From an uncultured bacterium (GTDB lineage: Bacteria; Patescibacteriota; Patescibacteriia; Patescibacteriales; UBA12465), in contig CALJZR010000030.1 in the NCBI GenBank assembly GCA_937983635.1, positions 1 to 23,190 on the forward strand: a DNA stretch of 23,190 nt. The letters run 5' to 3'. The notes beneath the pieces are model-generated. The model was not told the DNA's origin. It was given only the letters and a program-made list of their open reading frames with translations, and searched no databases. This document shows positions 12,242 to 19,448 of the stretch, piece by piece. Made by a program: the position numbers and the translations under genes. Each line of letters begins with the position of its first letter. The first letter of the stretch is position 1.

Positions 12242-13018
12242 TTACTTACTACGCCAACCAGGCTCGTTTCTAGCAAATTTAAGATAACAACTTAAAATAG
12301 ACGAGATAGAAATTGTCATCTTGGCGATATTATATTTAAAATCCGCTACATACCTAGACAGATTTTTCCCTAGCTTATTTTCTAACATTATAGGTATAGA
12401 CGCTTCAACTGCGGCATCCGCAAAATAATATCTCGTTAATTCCATCGAATCACTAACGGAATAATAAGCTTCTTGATTAAATTTATTTTTAGGTGAATTG
12501 GAAAAAAATTTTATAAATCCTTTCTTTAAAAAATTATCTGATTGATCGTAATGGAAGGCCACATTACTTCTGACAACAGCGAGTGAAGAAATAAATGTCT
12601 TTAGGTTTTCATCTTTCCCATCTAAATATAATTCCAAATCCTTCCAAATTTTCTGATCAGATTGAGGTAATCTCTTTAAAATTTGTAAAAATTTATCATT
12701 CTTAAAAATTTTTTTTCTACTTATTAAAAATGAAAAAAATTCATCTAATGTGCTAACGAGAATTTTATGTAAATACACTTTTGTACCATTATAATTTCCT
12801 GCGTGAGGGCTTATTTCTCCAGCAATTGGCTTTCTATATTTATTTTCTAAAACTGAAGACATCCATAGCAAACACTTAAGGTCATTATAAATCATACCCA
12901 ATGCAATAAAGAAACTACCAATATCCTCATGTTCTTTTGGCCCCAAGATTTTGTCTGGATTAATTTTCAAAAGTTCCCCTTTAAATTCTTCAATAAATTT
13001 TAAATCTTTTTTAATCAT
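12242..13018 (-). CDS. Helical protein with HEPN-like Rx5H motif, reverse transcriptase neighbour
   Basis: This 258-residue protein is predicted to be mainly helical and soluble. I do not recognise a family. The most telling element is 'AVVRSNVAFHYDQS' (147-160): Arg150 and His156 form an Rx5H motif, with a polar residue after Arg, as in HEPN ribonucleases (R-N/D-x4-H). HEPN domains act as toxins or RNA-cleaving effectors in many defence systems. The rest has N-terminal helices (1-60), a mid segment 'GNYNGTKVYLHKIL' (74-87), and a C-terminal bundle (about 190-250). The match is short, so the HEPN call is a hypothesis. It lies 40 bp downstream of the reverse transcriptase gene on the same strand and is equally AT-rich, so the two probably form one functional unit. 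Confidence 0.65.
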   Translation of the reverse strand: MIKKDLKFIEEFKGELLKINPDKILGPKEHEDIGSFFIALGMIYNDLKCLLWMSSVLENKYRKPIAGEISPHAGNYNGTKVYLHKILVSTLDEFFSFLISRKKIFKNDKFLQILKRLPQSDQKIWKDLELYLDGKDENLKTFISSLAVVRSNVAFHYDQSDNFLKKGFIKFFSNSPKNKFNQEAYYSVSDSMELTRYYFADAAVEASIPIMLENKLGKNLSRYVADFKYNIAKMTISISSILSCYLKFARNEPGWRSK

Positions 13019-13058
13019 TTTATCACAATTAATTATTAAAATAATTAACCATCTAAGA

Positions 13059-14471
13059 CTATGTAACTAGATTATAAAATTTTTTAGTCCTACTAATGGA
13101 GCGTCTTATTTTGCCAACATTAATTTTTATCTTTTTATAGAAAAAATAAAGATTATAAAGTCTATCAGAATAAAGGCAAGAGGATATTTCAATGTCTAAA
13201 AATTTAATAAACTTCTTCCTTTCTATTGGTCGTAGAATTGAGTAGATCTTTGCTAAATCATCCGCATTTAAAGGATTATTTAACAAAAATTCTTCTGAAA
13301 TAATCAATTTTTTAAGTAATAAAAAATTGGATGGCTTACGTGGACAATTTATAAGAACGCTTAGTATTCTCCTAAATAAACTCAAGCCCTTTTTCCTTAA
13401 TAATATTCTATTTTTTAAATAAAATTTTATCTGTTTATTTAGGACATTCCTATCTATATCACCATTCTTATTCGGCTTTAAAGCAAAAAAATTATCAAAA
13501 CAAAAATATTTTTTAAACAATTTAATACTCATTATATTTACCTTTTTTTGATTAAAATTTAAACCCTCTCGCATTAAGAGCGATGACGCCTTGGAAACAA
13601 TTTCTATAGCCTCTGATTTATTATGGGTAAAAATTATTTGATCATCAGCGTATCTAAAATAATTACAACCCTTCTTTTTACAATAACTTGAAATCTCCTT
13701 GTCGTAATCCTGTAAATAGAAATTTGCTATAATACGAGAGCACTCTCCAAAAGCATCTTGAGGAATGCCCGCACCCTGTTGTCTATAAAAATTAACGTGT
13801 CTATTCCAAAAACGAAGAAAATGCATCAAAAGATATACAACATCATTTAAATTATTTTTTACATATTTTCTAATCTTATATTCCAAGTTATCAAGTTGGA
13901 TGGAGTCGTAAAAATTTGATATATCAAGTTCAGTGGCATATTCAAATTTTTCATCTTTACTATTACAATTAAAATAAAGTTTGCTATTAAAATCTCCCCA
14001 ATTCATTTTCCATGCATCAGAGTTCATGCTCGATAACATATATCCACCATCGGAAAAGACATAAGACTTATCGCCAAGACTCACTACACGATACTGATTT
14101 TTTATATTTTTAATTTCATCCTCTTCAATTCTCCTTAATTCACCGTGGATTCCAAATCCACCATAAGTACCAGGGACATGATTTACTGCTATAAATCTCT
14201 CCAACTTTCTAACACAATAATAATAAACACATAAATCTTCGAGCTGAAAAGAAGGTATAATTCTAACAACACCGTGCCCCTTGTTTAAGCTTAAGTACTC
14301 TTTGGGCGGCTTAGGATAGTACGTTCTAGCAGCAATTTTTTTATAAATATTAGTTAGAAAAATCTCTTTATCTGTAATTTTCTCGTATGGGATATATGAT
14401 TTATTATTAATCCATTGCCAAAATTTTTGGTCGGAACATATTTTTATAAACTCTTCTTTTGTTTTTATCAT
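13059..14471 (-). CDS. Reverse transcriptase of unassigned (possibly defence-type) class
   Basis: This 470-residue protein is a clear RNA-directed DNA polymerase. Palm motifs are visible: motif A 'ATELDISNFYDSI' (179-191) with catalytic Asp183, motif B 'GAGIPQDAFGECSRIIANFY' (233-252), motif C 'YFRYADDQIIF' (271-281) with the catalytic Asp pair 276-277, and motif D 'REGLNFNQKKVNIM' (301-314). Instead of the usual QG in motif B it has Gln-Asp. There is no group II X/En domain, no DGR-type SQ in motif B and no visible template/variable repeats. About 150 residues after the palm are an AT-rich-coded helical tail of unknown role. This composition fits the unknown-group/Abi/DRT lineages of antiphage reverse transcriptases, although the exact class is open. 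It is the first gene of a four-gene cluster and starts 43 bp from the tRNA-Asn terminator. Confidence 0.88.
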   Translation of the reverse strand: MIKTKEEFIKICSDQKFWQWINNKSYIPYEKITDKEIFLTNIYKKIAARTYYPKPPKEYLSLNKGHGVVRIIPSFQLEDLCVYYYCVRKLERFIAVNHVPGTYGGFGIHGELRRIEEDEIKNIKNQYRVVSLGDKSYVFSDGGYMLSSMNSDAWKMNWGDFNSKLYFNCNSKDEKFEYATELDISNFYDSIQLDNLEYKIRKYVKNNLNDVVYLLMHFLRFWNRHVNFYRQQGAGIPQDAFGECSRIIANFYLQDYDKEISSYCKKKGCNYFRYADDQIIFTHNKSEAIEIVSKASSLLMREGLNFNQKKVNIMSIKLFKKYFCFDNFFALKPNKNGDIDRNVLNKQIKFYLKNRILLRKKGLSLFRRILSVLINCPRKPSNFLLLKKLIISEEFLLNNPLNADDLAKIYSILRPIERKKFIKFLDIEISSCLYSDRLYNLYFFYKKIKINVGKIRRSISRTKKFYNLVT

Positions 14472-14486
14472 ATAAACAATTTATTA

Positions 14487-14492
14487 ATCATA
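14487..14492 (-). promoter_or_regulatory. Weak candidate -10 for the reverse transcriptase cluster
   Basis: TATGAT on the minus strand is the best -10 candidate between the tRNA terminator and the ATG at 14471. Its only -35 candidate, TTGTTT, is 19 nt upstream and overlaps the terminator stem. The start would be near 14480, leaving about 9 nt before the ATG. Read-through from tRNA-Asn is an alternative. Confidence 0.25.
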
Positions 14493-14513
14493 TGCAAAAT
14501 CTTTTTCTACAAA

Positions 14514-14549
14514 ACAAAAACAAACGAGAGCAATCTCGTTTGTTTTTGT
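14514..14549. terminator. Perfect 16-bp-stem terminator between tRNA-Asn and reverse transcriptase
   Basis: ACAAAAACAAACGAGA (14514-14529), loop GCAA, TCTCGTTTGTTTTTGT (14534-14549) form an uninterrupted 16-bp stem with runs of A and T in the arms. It can terminate on both strands. A second hairpin GATCCG/CGGATC (14557-14572) lies between it and the tRNA 3' end. Together they should insulate the tRNA from the cluster. Confidence 0.85.
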
Positions 14550-14575
14550 AAGAGTAGATCCGAAAACGGATCGCT

Positions 14576-14650
14576 TGGCTCCCAGGGTGGGATTCGAACC
14601 CACGACCAATTGGTTAACAGCCAACTGCGCTACCGCTGCGCTACCTGGGA
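14576..14650 (-). tRNA. tRNA-Asn (anticodon GTT)
   Basis: The 75-nt minus-strand sequence folds as a full cloverleaf: acceptor stem TCCCAGG/CCTGGGA, D stem GCGC/GCGC, anticodon stem GTTGG/CCAAT with loop CTGTTAA, T arm GTGGG-TTCGAAT-CCCAC, discriminator G, and an encoded 3' CCA (14576-14578). The anticodon is GTT, which reads AAC and AAU codons. It has its own promoter (14722-14749) and terminator (14514-14549). A false ORF covering this region is just the translated tRNA. The matching synthetase gene, asnS, is at the right edge of the window. Confidence 0.97.
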
Positions 14651-14665
14651 ATATTAAATTGTAGC

Positions 14666-14680
14666 GGGAGTGATACTCCC
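14666..14680 (-). promoter_or_regulatory. Stem-loop just upstream of tRNA-Asn
   Basis: A perfect 6-bp stem GGGAGT/ACTCCC with a GAT/ATC loop lies 15 nt 5' of the mature tRNA, within the precursor. It may help processing, but this is not known. Confidence 0.35.
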
Positions 14681-14721
14681 TGCTCAAAAAACAAAATATT
14701 TCAACAGAAATATTTACTAAT

Positions 14722-14749
14722 ATAATACCAGATTAGGACATTATGTCAA
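14722..14749 (-). promoter_or_regulatory. Promoter of tRNA-Asn
   Basis: TTGACA (14744-14749), a 16-nt spacer, and TATTAT (14722-14727) preceded by TGG as an extended -10. The -35 is part of a small palindrome GACAT-A-ATGTC. The start lies near 14715, about 65 nt before the mature tRNA. Confidence 0.7.
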
Positions 14750-14774
14750 TAATGCTAAAATTAAAGAAAAACCC

Positions 14775-15815
14775 CTATTTACTCCCTCTTTTTATCAACT
14801 TTGCCCAGCCTTTATCTGCTTCTAAGGCTACTAAATCACCATCTTGAAAAAACTGCGTAGCTGTCTTAGTGGCAATTAGACAGGGCTTTTTCAGCTCTCG
14901 GGCGACAATGGCGGCGTGACAGGCAATGCCGCCTTCATCGGTAATGATGCCAGCGGCTTTCTTGATGGCCGGCATGAAGTTAACGGTGGTCATTGGTGAG
15001 ACTAAAATATCACTTTTTTTCACCTTCTTTAAATCAGCGGTGGTAAAGATTAATTTCGCTATTCCTTGCACCTTGCCTAAATTAGCGGCCCGGCCCTTGA
15101 TAATCTGATCCTTTACTACCAGCTTCTCTTGTACAAAGGTATATTCCGGATGCAGGCGGGCATAATCGGAGAGAGTTTGAATACAGCCGTAGCTATAGCC
15201 CACACAGATATAATTTTGATAACGTTGTTTAAGTTCTGACAGCCGTGGCATTTTATCTAAGTCTTGGAGGCCAATAACATCCACATACTTCTTTACTTGC
15301 GGAAAGAGTTTCTTTAAAGTATTACTAAAGACTTCATTGCTGGCGGAGAAATAGTGATCACTAGCCCTGAGCTTCAAGACTAATTCCCTGACTTTAGGAT
15401 CTATGCCCTTAGCTTCGGAAACATAGACGATGAATAAATCCCCGACCATATTCTTTTTCACTAGAGCAATAAACTTCTTGAGGGCTGGTAGGCTGTCTAA
15501 AACTCCTTTTTGCCAAATCGTCTCCATCTTCTTAATTTTCCGCTGATAGCTTTGCAAAAACAAAAGAGCCTGCTGCGGCTCTTTTTGACAATATTCAATA
15601 AATTTCCGGGCGATAAAAGCCACGGCGAAGTCGTTTTCCCAAATTTCACAAGTACCCTGATTAATATAGTCCACCACCGTGGGGCGATAGGGGTTAGTGA
15701 TTTTCAACTCTTCAATTCCCTCTTCCATCACTACTGGCCAAAGCTGTTGGAGAATAAGGGTGGTATTGCGGGTAAAATTCTTCCGAAAGATTATTTTCTT
15801 GGCTTTGAACGCCAT
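14775..15815 (-). CDS. PEP-utilizing-enzyme swivel-domain protein without ATP-grasp domain
   Basis: This 346-residue protein ends in a PEP-utilizer mobile (swivelling) domain. The phosphohistidine motif 'TDEGGIACHAAIVARELK' (292-309) contains His300, the residue phosphorylated in PEP synthase and pyruvate phosphate dikinase, and 'GRAANLGKVQGIAKLI' (241-256) begins the domain. The N-terminal 235 residues contain no clear ATP-grasp or PEP barrel and are not assigned; they may be a remnant or a distinct module. Small PEP-synthase-like proteins of this kind are common in CPR genomes, but their reaction is unknown. It is the last gene of the rpoD operon, 10 bp downstream of rpoD, and no clear terminator follows it before the tRNA promoter. 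Confidence 0.82.
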   Translation of the reverse strand: MAFKAKKIIFRKNFTRNTTLILQQLWPVVMEEGIEELKITNPYRPTVVDYINQGTCEIWENDFAVAFIARKFIEYCQKEPQQALLFLQSYQRKIKKMETIWQKGVLDSLPALKKFIALVKKNMVGDLFIVYVSEAKGIDPKVRELVLKLRASDHYFSASNEVFSNTLKKLFPQVKKYVDVIGLQDLDKMPRLSELKQRYQNYICVGYSYGCIQTLSDYARLHPEYTFVQEKLVVKDQIIKGRAANLGKVQGIAKLIFTTADLKKVKKSDILVSPMTTVNFMPAIKKAAGIITDEGGIACHAAIVARELKKPCLIATKTATQFFQDGDLVALEADKGWAKLIKRGSK

Positions 15816-15825
15816 ATTTCAGCAA

Positions 15826-17157
15826 TTAGTAGTCTCTCAGCTTTTCTAAGCCTTTAAGCTTCCTGATTTTTTCTAAAGCCTTGCTCTCAATCTGACGAAT
15901 ACGTTCCCGGGTCACTTCAAATTCTTGACCCACTTCTTCTAAAGTATGAGCGACGCCATCGGCTAAACCGAAGCGCATCTCTAAAATCTTCTGTTCACGC
16001 GGAGAGAGCTGGGCCACAATATTTTTTACATAGTCTCTAAGCAATTGCAAAGCAGCCGCCCTATCCGGAGTGACATTTTTCACGTCTTCAATAAAATCTT
16101 CCAGGGTGGAATCTTCTTCATCATCGCCGATACTGGTCTCTAAAGAAATTGTATCTTGGGAAATCTTAATAATATAGCGCACCTTTTCAATATCTTCTCC
16201 CATTTCTGAAGCAATTTCTTCAGCTAAAGGCTCCCGCCCTAATTCCTGAATTAAAGTCCGCTGGACCTGCTGGAACTTGTTAATCGTTTCCACCATGTGC
16301 ACGGGGATGCGAATGGTACGGCTCTGATCAGCTAAAGCGCGGGTAATGGCCTGACGAATCCACCAGGTGGCGTAGGTGGAGAACTTATAGCCTTTGCGAT
16401 ATTCAAATTTTTCCACGGCCCTAAACAAACCGATATTACCCTCCTGAATTAAATCTAAAAGACTCAAACCTTTAGCGCCCGCAAACTTCTTGGCAATGGA
16501 CACCACTAAACGGAGGTTGGCTTCAATAATCTTCTTCTCGGCTTCCTTGTCCCCCTTTTCTTTTCTCTTCGCCAGCTCCACTTCTTCATCACCGCTAAGC
16601 AAAGGCACTTTGCCGATTTCTTTTAAATACATCTGAATAGAGTCGGCACTGAGCTTGGAGAGATCGAAGGTAACAGCGGCAGCGGCCTTGGCGGAGGTAA
16701 TATTGGGATTCTTTTCTTGGACGTCTAAAATCCGACCGGAATCTTCCGCAATCCGGACACCATTTTTCTGTAAATCCCCTAAAAAAACATCGTATTCATA
16801 AACATACTCTTCCACTTCAGGGAAAAGATATAGTAATTCCGTTTCCGTGACAAAACCGCGGAGACGGCCTTTTTCTAAAAGCTTCTTCAACTGTTCTTCA
16901 TTCGGCTGTACCACTTCGCGCGGCGGCCTTTCCGGCGCCTTAGCTTTCACCACGGCTTTTACCGGCGCTTTCTTTAGCGGTGCCTTTTTCACCGGTGTTT
17001 TTTTAGCTAAAGGCTTTTTGGCCACCACTTTTTTAGCCACCGTCTTTTTGACGGCAGCCTTTTTGACCGGAGCTTTTTTCTTGACGGGCGCTTTTTTAGC
17101 CGGCGCCTTTTTCACCGGCGCCTTGCCCTTCTTGTTGTTTTTTTTGCTAGTAGCCAT
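15826..17157 (-). CDS. rpoD: RNA polymerase primary sigma factor RpoD
   Basis: This 443-residue protein is the primary sigma-70 factor. Visible regions are: an unusual Lys/Ala/Pro tail (5-75), region 1.1 (about 86-150), region 1.2 (about 172-205, 'DSIQMYLKEIGKVPLLS'), region 2 (about 212-285, with the RNA-polymerase-binding 'LSLLDLIQEGNIGLFRAVEK' and -10-recognition 'YKFSTYATWWIRQAITRALA'), region 3 (about 290-360), and region 4 (about 380-443) with the -35-binding helix-turn-helix 'TLEEVGQEFEVTRERIRQIE'. It recognises the TTGACA-N17-TATAAT promoters seen throughout the window. It follows dnaG with an 8-bp gap. The basic tail of about 70 residues with repeated KKAPVKK-type units is not present in classical RpoD proteins and may bind DNA non-specifically. 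Confidence 0.97.
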   Translation of the reverse strand: MATSKKNNKKGKAPVKKAPAKKAPVKKKAPVKKAAVKKTVAKKVVAKKPLAKKTPVKKAPLKKAPVKAVVKAKAPERPPREVVQPNEEQLKKLLEKGRLRGFVTETELLYLFPEVEEYVYEYDVFLGDLQKNGVRIAEDSGRILDVQEKNPNITSAKAAAAVTFDLSKLSADSIQMYLKEIGKVPLLSGDEEVELAKRKEKGDKEAEKKIIEANLRLVVSIAKKFAGAKGLSLLDLIQEGNIGLFRAVEKFEYRKGYKFSTYATWWIRQAITRALADQSRTIRIPVHMVETINKFQQVQRTLIQELGREPLAEEIASEMGEDIEKVRYIIKISQDTISLETSIGDDEEDSTLEDFIEDVKNVTPDRAAALQLLRDYVKNIVAQLSPREQKILEMRFGLADGVAHTLEEVGQEFEVTRERIRQIESKALEKIRKLKGLEKLRDY

Positions 17158-17165
17158 AGATTTAT

Positions 17166-18971
17166 TTAGAGAGAATGCAGCGAGTTGAGCTGCTCGGTCA
17201 AATTTTTAATTTCCGCCATCAACAGGTCCATGCCTTCATCTTCACCCCCAGCTTCAGCGCTGCTGATCTGGTCCTGCAATAACTTAATACGCCGCTTGAG
17301 GCTAAACTTTTTCAATTCTAGAAGAATCTTGGCCACTTCGGCCTTGAGCTGATTAGCGTCATAGCTGTAGTAGTCCTTCTCTCCCAAGAGGGCGAGACGG
17401 TCACAAATTTCCCCGCTGCCATCGGCTTGTTCTTGCAAATATAAGCGAAAAGAATTGTATTCAAGCAGGGCAAATTTATTATAATAGATAATCAAATTCT
17501 TGTAAAACGCCTGAGCACCTTCCCCAGCCAAATCATCCGGCTCCAGGTGGGAAACGGTATAGGCAATGAAGTCCGGAGACTTGAGGAGCAGGGCTAAAAG
17601 AATCTCCGACAAACGCTCTTCCCGGGTAGCGCTGGTTAGGGCGGGCAAAGGGGCAGCTTGGCGGTCGGCGTTAGGGAGAGCGTTCTTTTCCAGCTTGGCT
17701 CCGGCCACGCTCTCGCGCAGAATTTGTTCGGAAATGCCGACATTTTCCGCTAAGCGCTGGAACCAGTAATCCTGATCAATTTTGTTGGCCAGCTTCACAA
17801 TCATGTTCAACATTAAACGGGTCACTTCTTTCTTGTCGCTGAGTTTGCGCAAATCTCTATCCGTCTTCACTTTATCAAAATAATATTCCATCATCGGCCG
17901 AGAATTGATGACCGCCTGCTTAAAATCTTCAGGATTAGACCGCAAACATTCATCCGGATCCTTATACTGTCCCGGCAAAACAATGATCTTGATATTAATA
18001 TCTAAAGCCATCGCCTCGCGGATACCACGGTCGGCCGCTAATTGGCCGGCATTGTCCATATCGAAAGAGAGGGCGATGTTGTTGGTGAAGCGTTTGAGCA
18101 GGCGTAATTGCTCGCCAGTTAAAGCGGTGCCAGAAGAAGCGACAGTGTTAGTGAAGCCATGCTGATGACAAGCAATGGCATCCATCTGCCCCTCCACGAC
18201 AATAGCAAAGCCCCGCTCTTTAATTGCCTTCTTCGCCTTGTCCAAGGCAAAGAGCACTCGGCTCTTATCATATAATTCTGTTTGCGGACTGTTAATATAT
18301 TTACCCCCAGGAATAGTCTCCGCTTTTTCCGGATTAACCCGGGCGGTAAAAGCAATGATACTGCCGCTGACATCGCGGATGGGAAAAACAATGCGGTCGC
18401 GGAAACGGTCATAGGCGCTGCCCCGCTCGCTCCGTCCGGCTAAACCGGCGGCAAAGATTTCCGCTTCACTAAATTTTTGAGCGCGTAAATACTCCAACAA
18501 GGCGGTCCATTTTTCCGGACCATAACCTACCTGCCAATCTTTAATTGTCTGCGCACTTAAACCCCGTTTAAGGAGATAGGCCTGCATACGCTGACCCGCT
18601 TCTTCTGTTTCCAGCCACTGAGCATATTGGGTAGCGGCACTCTGCAAACAATCTAAAAGCCGTCCCCGTTTCGAATATTCCTGCTTATTTTCCTGACTCA
18701 AAACCACCCCCGCCTTGGGGGCGAGCAAACGCAAAGTGTCGGGGAAACTAAGGCCTTCCATTTCCTGGACAAAAGAAAGGACGTCTCCGCCCTTGCCGCA
18801 ACCAAAACAATGCCAAATCTGCTTATCCGGAGAAATTACAAAAGACGGGGACTTTTCCCGGTGAAAAGGACAGAGCGCTTGAAAATTAGCACCAGCCGCT
18901 TTTACCTGGATATATTCCCGGATAACCTCGACAATATCCAATTTAGTTTTAATCTCTTCGGCAGGAGACAT
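17166..18971 (-). CDS. dnaG: DNA primase DnaG
   Basis: This 601-residue protein is the bacterial DnaG primase, which makes RNA primers for lagging-strand synthesis with the replicative helicase. Domains in order: CHC2 zinc finger (about 1-95) with Cys34, His37, Cys55 and Cys58; the RNA-polymerase core (about 110-420) with the basic 'RFRDRIVFPIRD' (189-200) and Toprim residues Glu260 ('VVEGQMDAI') and the Asp304/Asp306 pair ('SFDMDNAGQ'); and a C-terminal helicase-binding-like helical region (about 440-601). Length is normal for the family. It lies 8 bp upstream of rpoD, the core of the conserved macromolecular synthesis operon, but rpsU is absent from it. Confidence 0.97.
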   Translation of the reverse strand: MSPAEEIKTKLDIVEVIREYIQVKAAGANFQALCPFHREKSPSFVISPDKQIWHCFGCGKGGDVLSFVQEMEGLSFPDTLRLLAPKAGVVLSQENKQEYSKRGRLLDCLQSAATQYAQWLETEEAGQRMQAYLLKRGLSAQTIKDWQVGYGPEKWTALLEYLRAQKFSEAEIFAAGLAGRSERGSAYDRFRDRIVFPIRDVSGSIIAFTARVNPEKAETIPGGKYINSPQTELYDKSRVLFALDKAKKAIKERGFAIVVEGQMDAIACHQHGFTNTVASSGTALTGEQLRLLKRFTNNIALSFDMDNAGQLAADRGIREAMALDINIKIIVLPGQYKDPDECLRSNPEDFKQAVINSRPMMEYYFDKVKTDRDLRKLSDKKEVTRLMLNMIVKLANKIDQDYWFQRLAENVGISEQILRESVAGAKLEKNALPNADRQAAPLPALTSATREERLSEILLALLLKSPDFIAYTVSHLEPDDLAGEGAQAFYKNLIIYYNKFALLEYNSFRLYLQEQADGSGEICDRLALLGEKDYYSYDANQLKAEVAKILLELKKFSLKRRIKLLQDQISSAEAGGEDEGMDLLMAEIKNLTEQLNSLHSL

Positions 18972-18974
18972 AGT

Positions 18975-19448
18975 TTAAGAAAATAGTTTGCGCCACCAGG
19001 AAGGCTGGGGCGGGACCGGGGGCAAAGAGCTTAAAGGAGGGGCAGACAAACGCCCTAAAACATCGCCCGCAGGGGCCTGGAAAGGGGCACTGACGGCCTT
19101 TGCCGTCACTTCCGGCCTGACAGAGCTATTGGCAGAAACCTGGCCTAGAAGGGCGCTTAAACGGGCAATTTCCCCCTCTACCAATTCCCCTTCATAATCA
19201 GCGCTATGACGGGTCTGGCCGGCATAGCTGGCCTTTTTCTGATCTAAGTGTAAATTGAAAAAAAACGTATCACTGCCCGCTGTTTCCTGGACATAGAGAT
19301 GGAAACGGGGATAGAAATCGCGGGCCAGGCGACGGGCAAAGCTTTCCTGCCCGCTCTGGCGGTCAACAATAAAAGTATAGCCGGCACGGCGCAGCCACTG
19401 AGCCGGGCTAACTCCTCCCAATTGATTGTGGGTCACTTTAAGCTTCAT
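18975..19448 (-). CDS. Conserved-looking hypothetical protein with Pro-rich tail
   Basis: With the ATG at 19448 the protein has 157 residues. The N-terminal half (about 1-95) has mixed helix and strand: 'VTHNQLGGVSPAQWLRRAGY', basic 'FARRLARDFYPRFHLYVQ', and 'FFFNLHLDQKKASYAGQTRH' near 63-82. The C-terminal 60 residues are Pro/Ala/Ser-rich and low in complexity, ending with 'PSWWRKLFS'. I recognise no domain. A longer start at 19469 would overlap the GtrA-like gene by 32 bp; the ATG at 19448 gives an 11-bp overlap, which is more typical of this operon. It sits between the GtrA-like and dnaG genes with a 3-bp gap to dnaG. Confidence 0.72.
   Translation of the reverse strand: MKLKVTHNQLGGVSPAQWLRRAGYTFIVDRQSGQESFARRLARDFYPRFHLYVQETAGSDTFFFNLHLDQKKASYAGQTRHSADYEGELVEGEIARLSALLGQVSANSSVRPEVTAKAVSAPFQAPAGDVLGRLSAPPLSSLPPVPPQPSWWRKLFS

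Noticed and set aside
13059..14471. Diversity-generating retroelement around the reverse transcriptase
   Set aside because: DGRs are common in CPR genomes, but motif B lacks the SQ typical of DGR enzymes, and I found no template/variable repeat pair or Avd-like small protein next to it.
10000..14650. Direct repeat of the tRNA-Asn 3' end as attachment site of an island
   Set aside because: I looked for a second copy of the tRNA T-arm/acceptor sequence to the left of the cluster and did not see one; no integrase gene is present either. An island with the far end outside the window cannot be excluded.
14484..14687. 67-residue minus-strand ORF (VAQLAVNQLVVGSNP...)
   Set aside because: It is the translated tRNA-Asn gene; this peptide is a well-known artefact of tRNA sequences. 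The plus-strand 14415-14657 frame over the same tRNA is rejected for the same reason.
16847..17188. Plus-strand ORF rich in Phe/Thr/Ala
   Set aside because: It is the antisense reading of the Lys/Ala/Pro repeats of rpoD.
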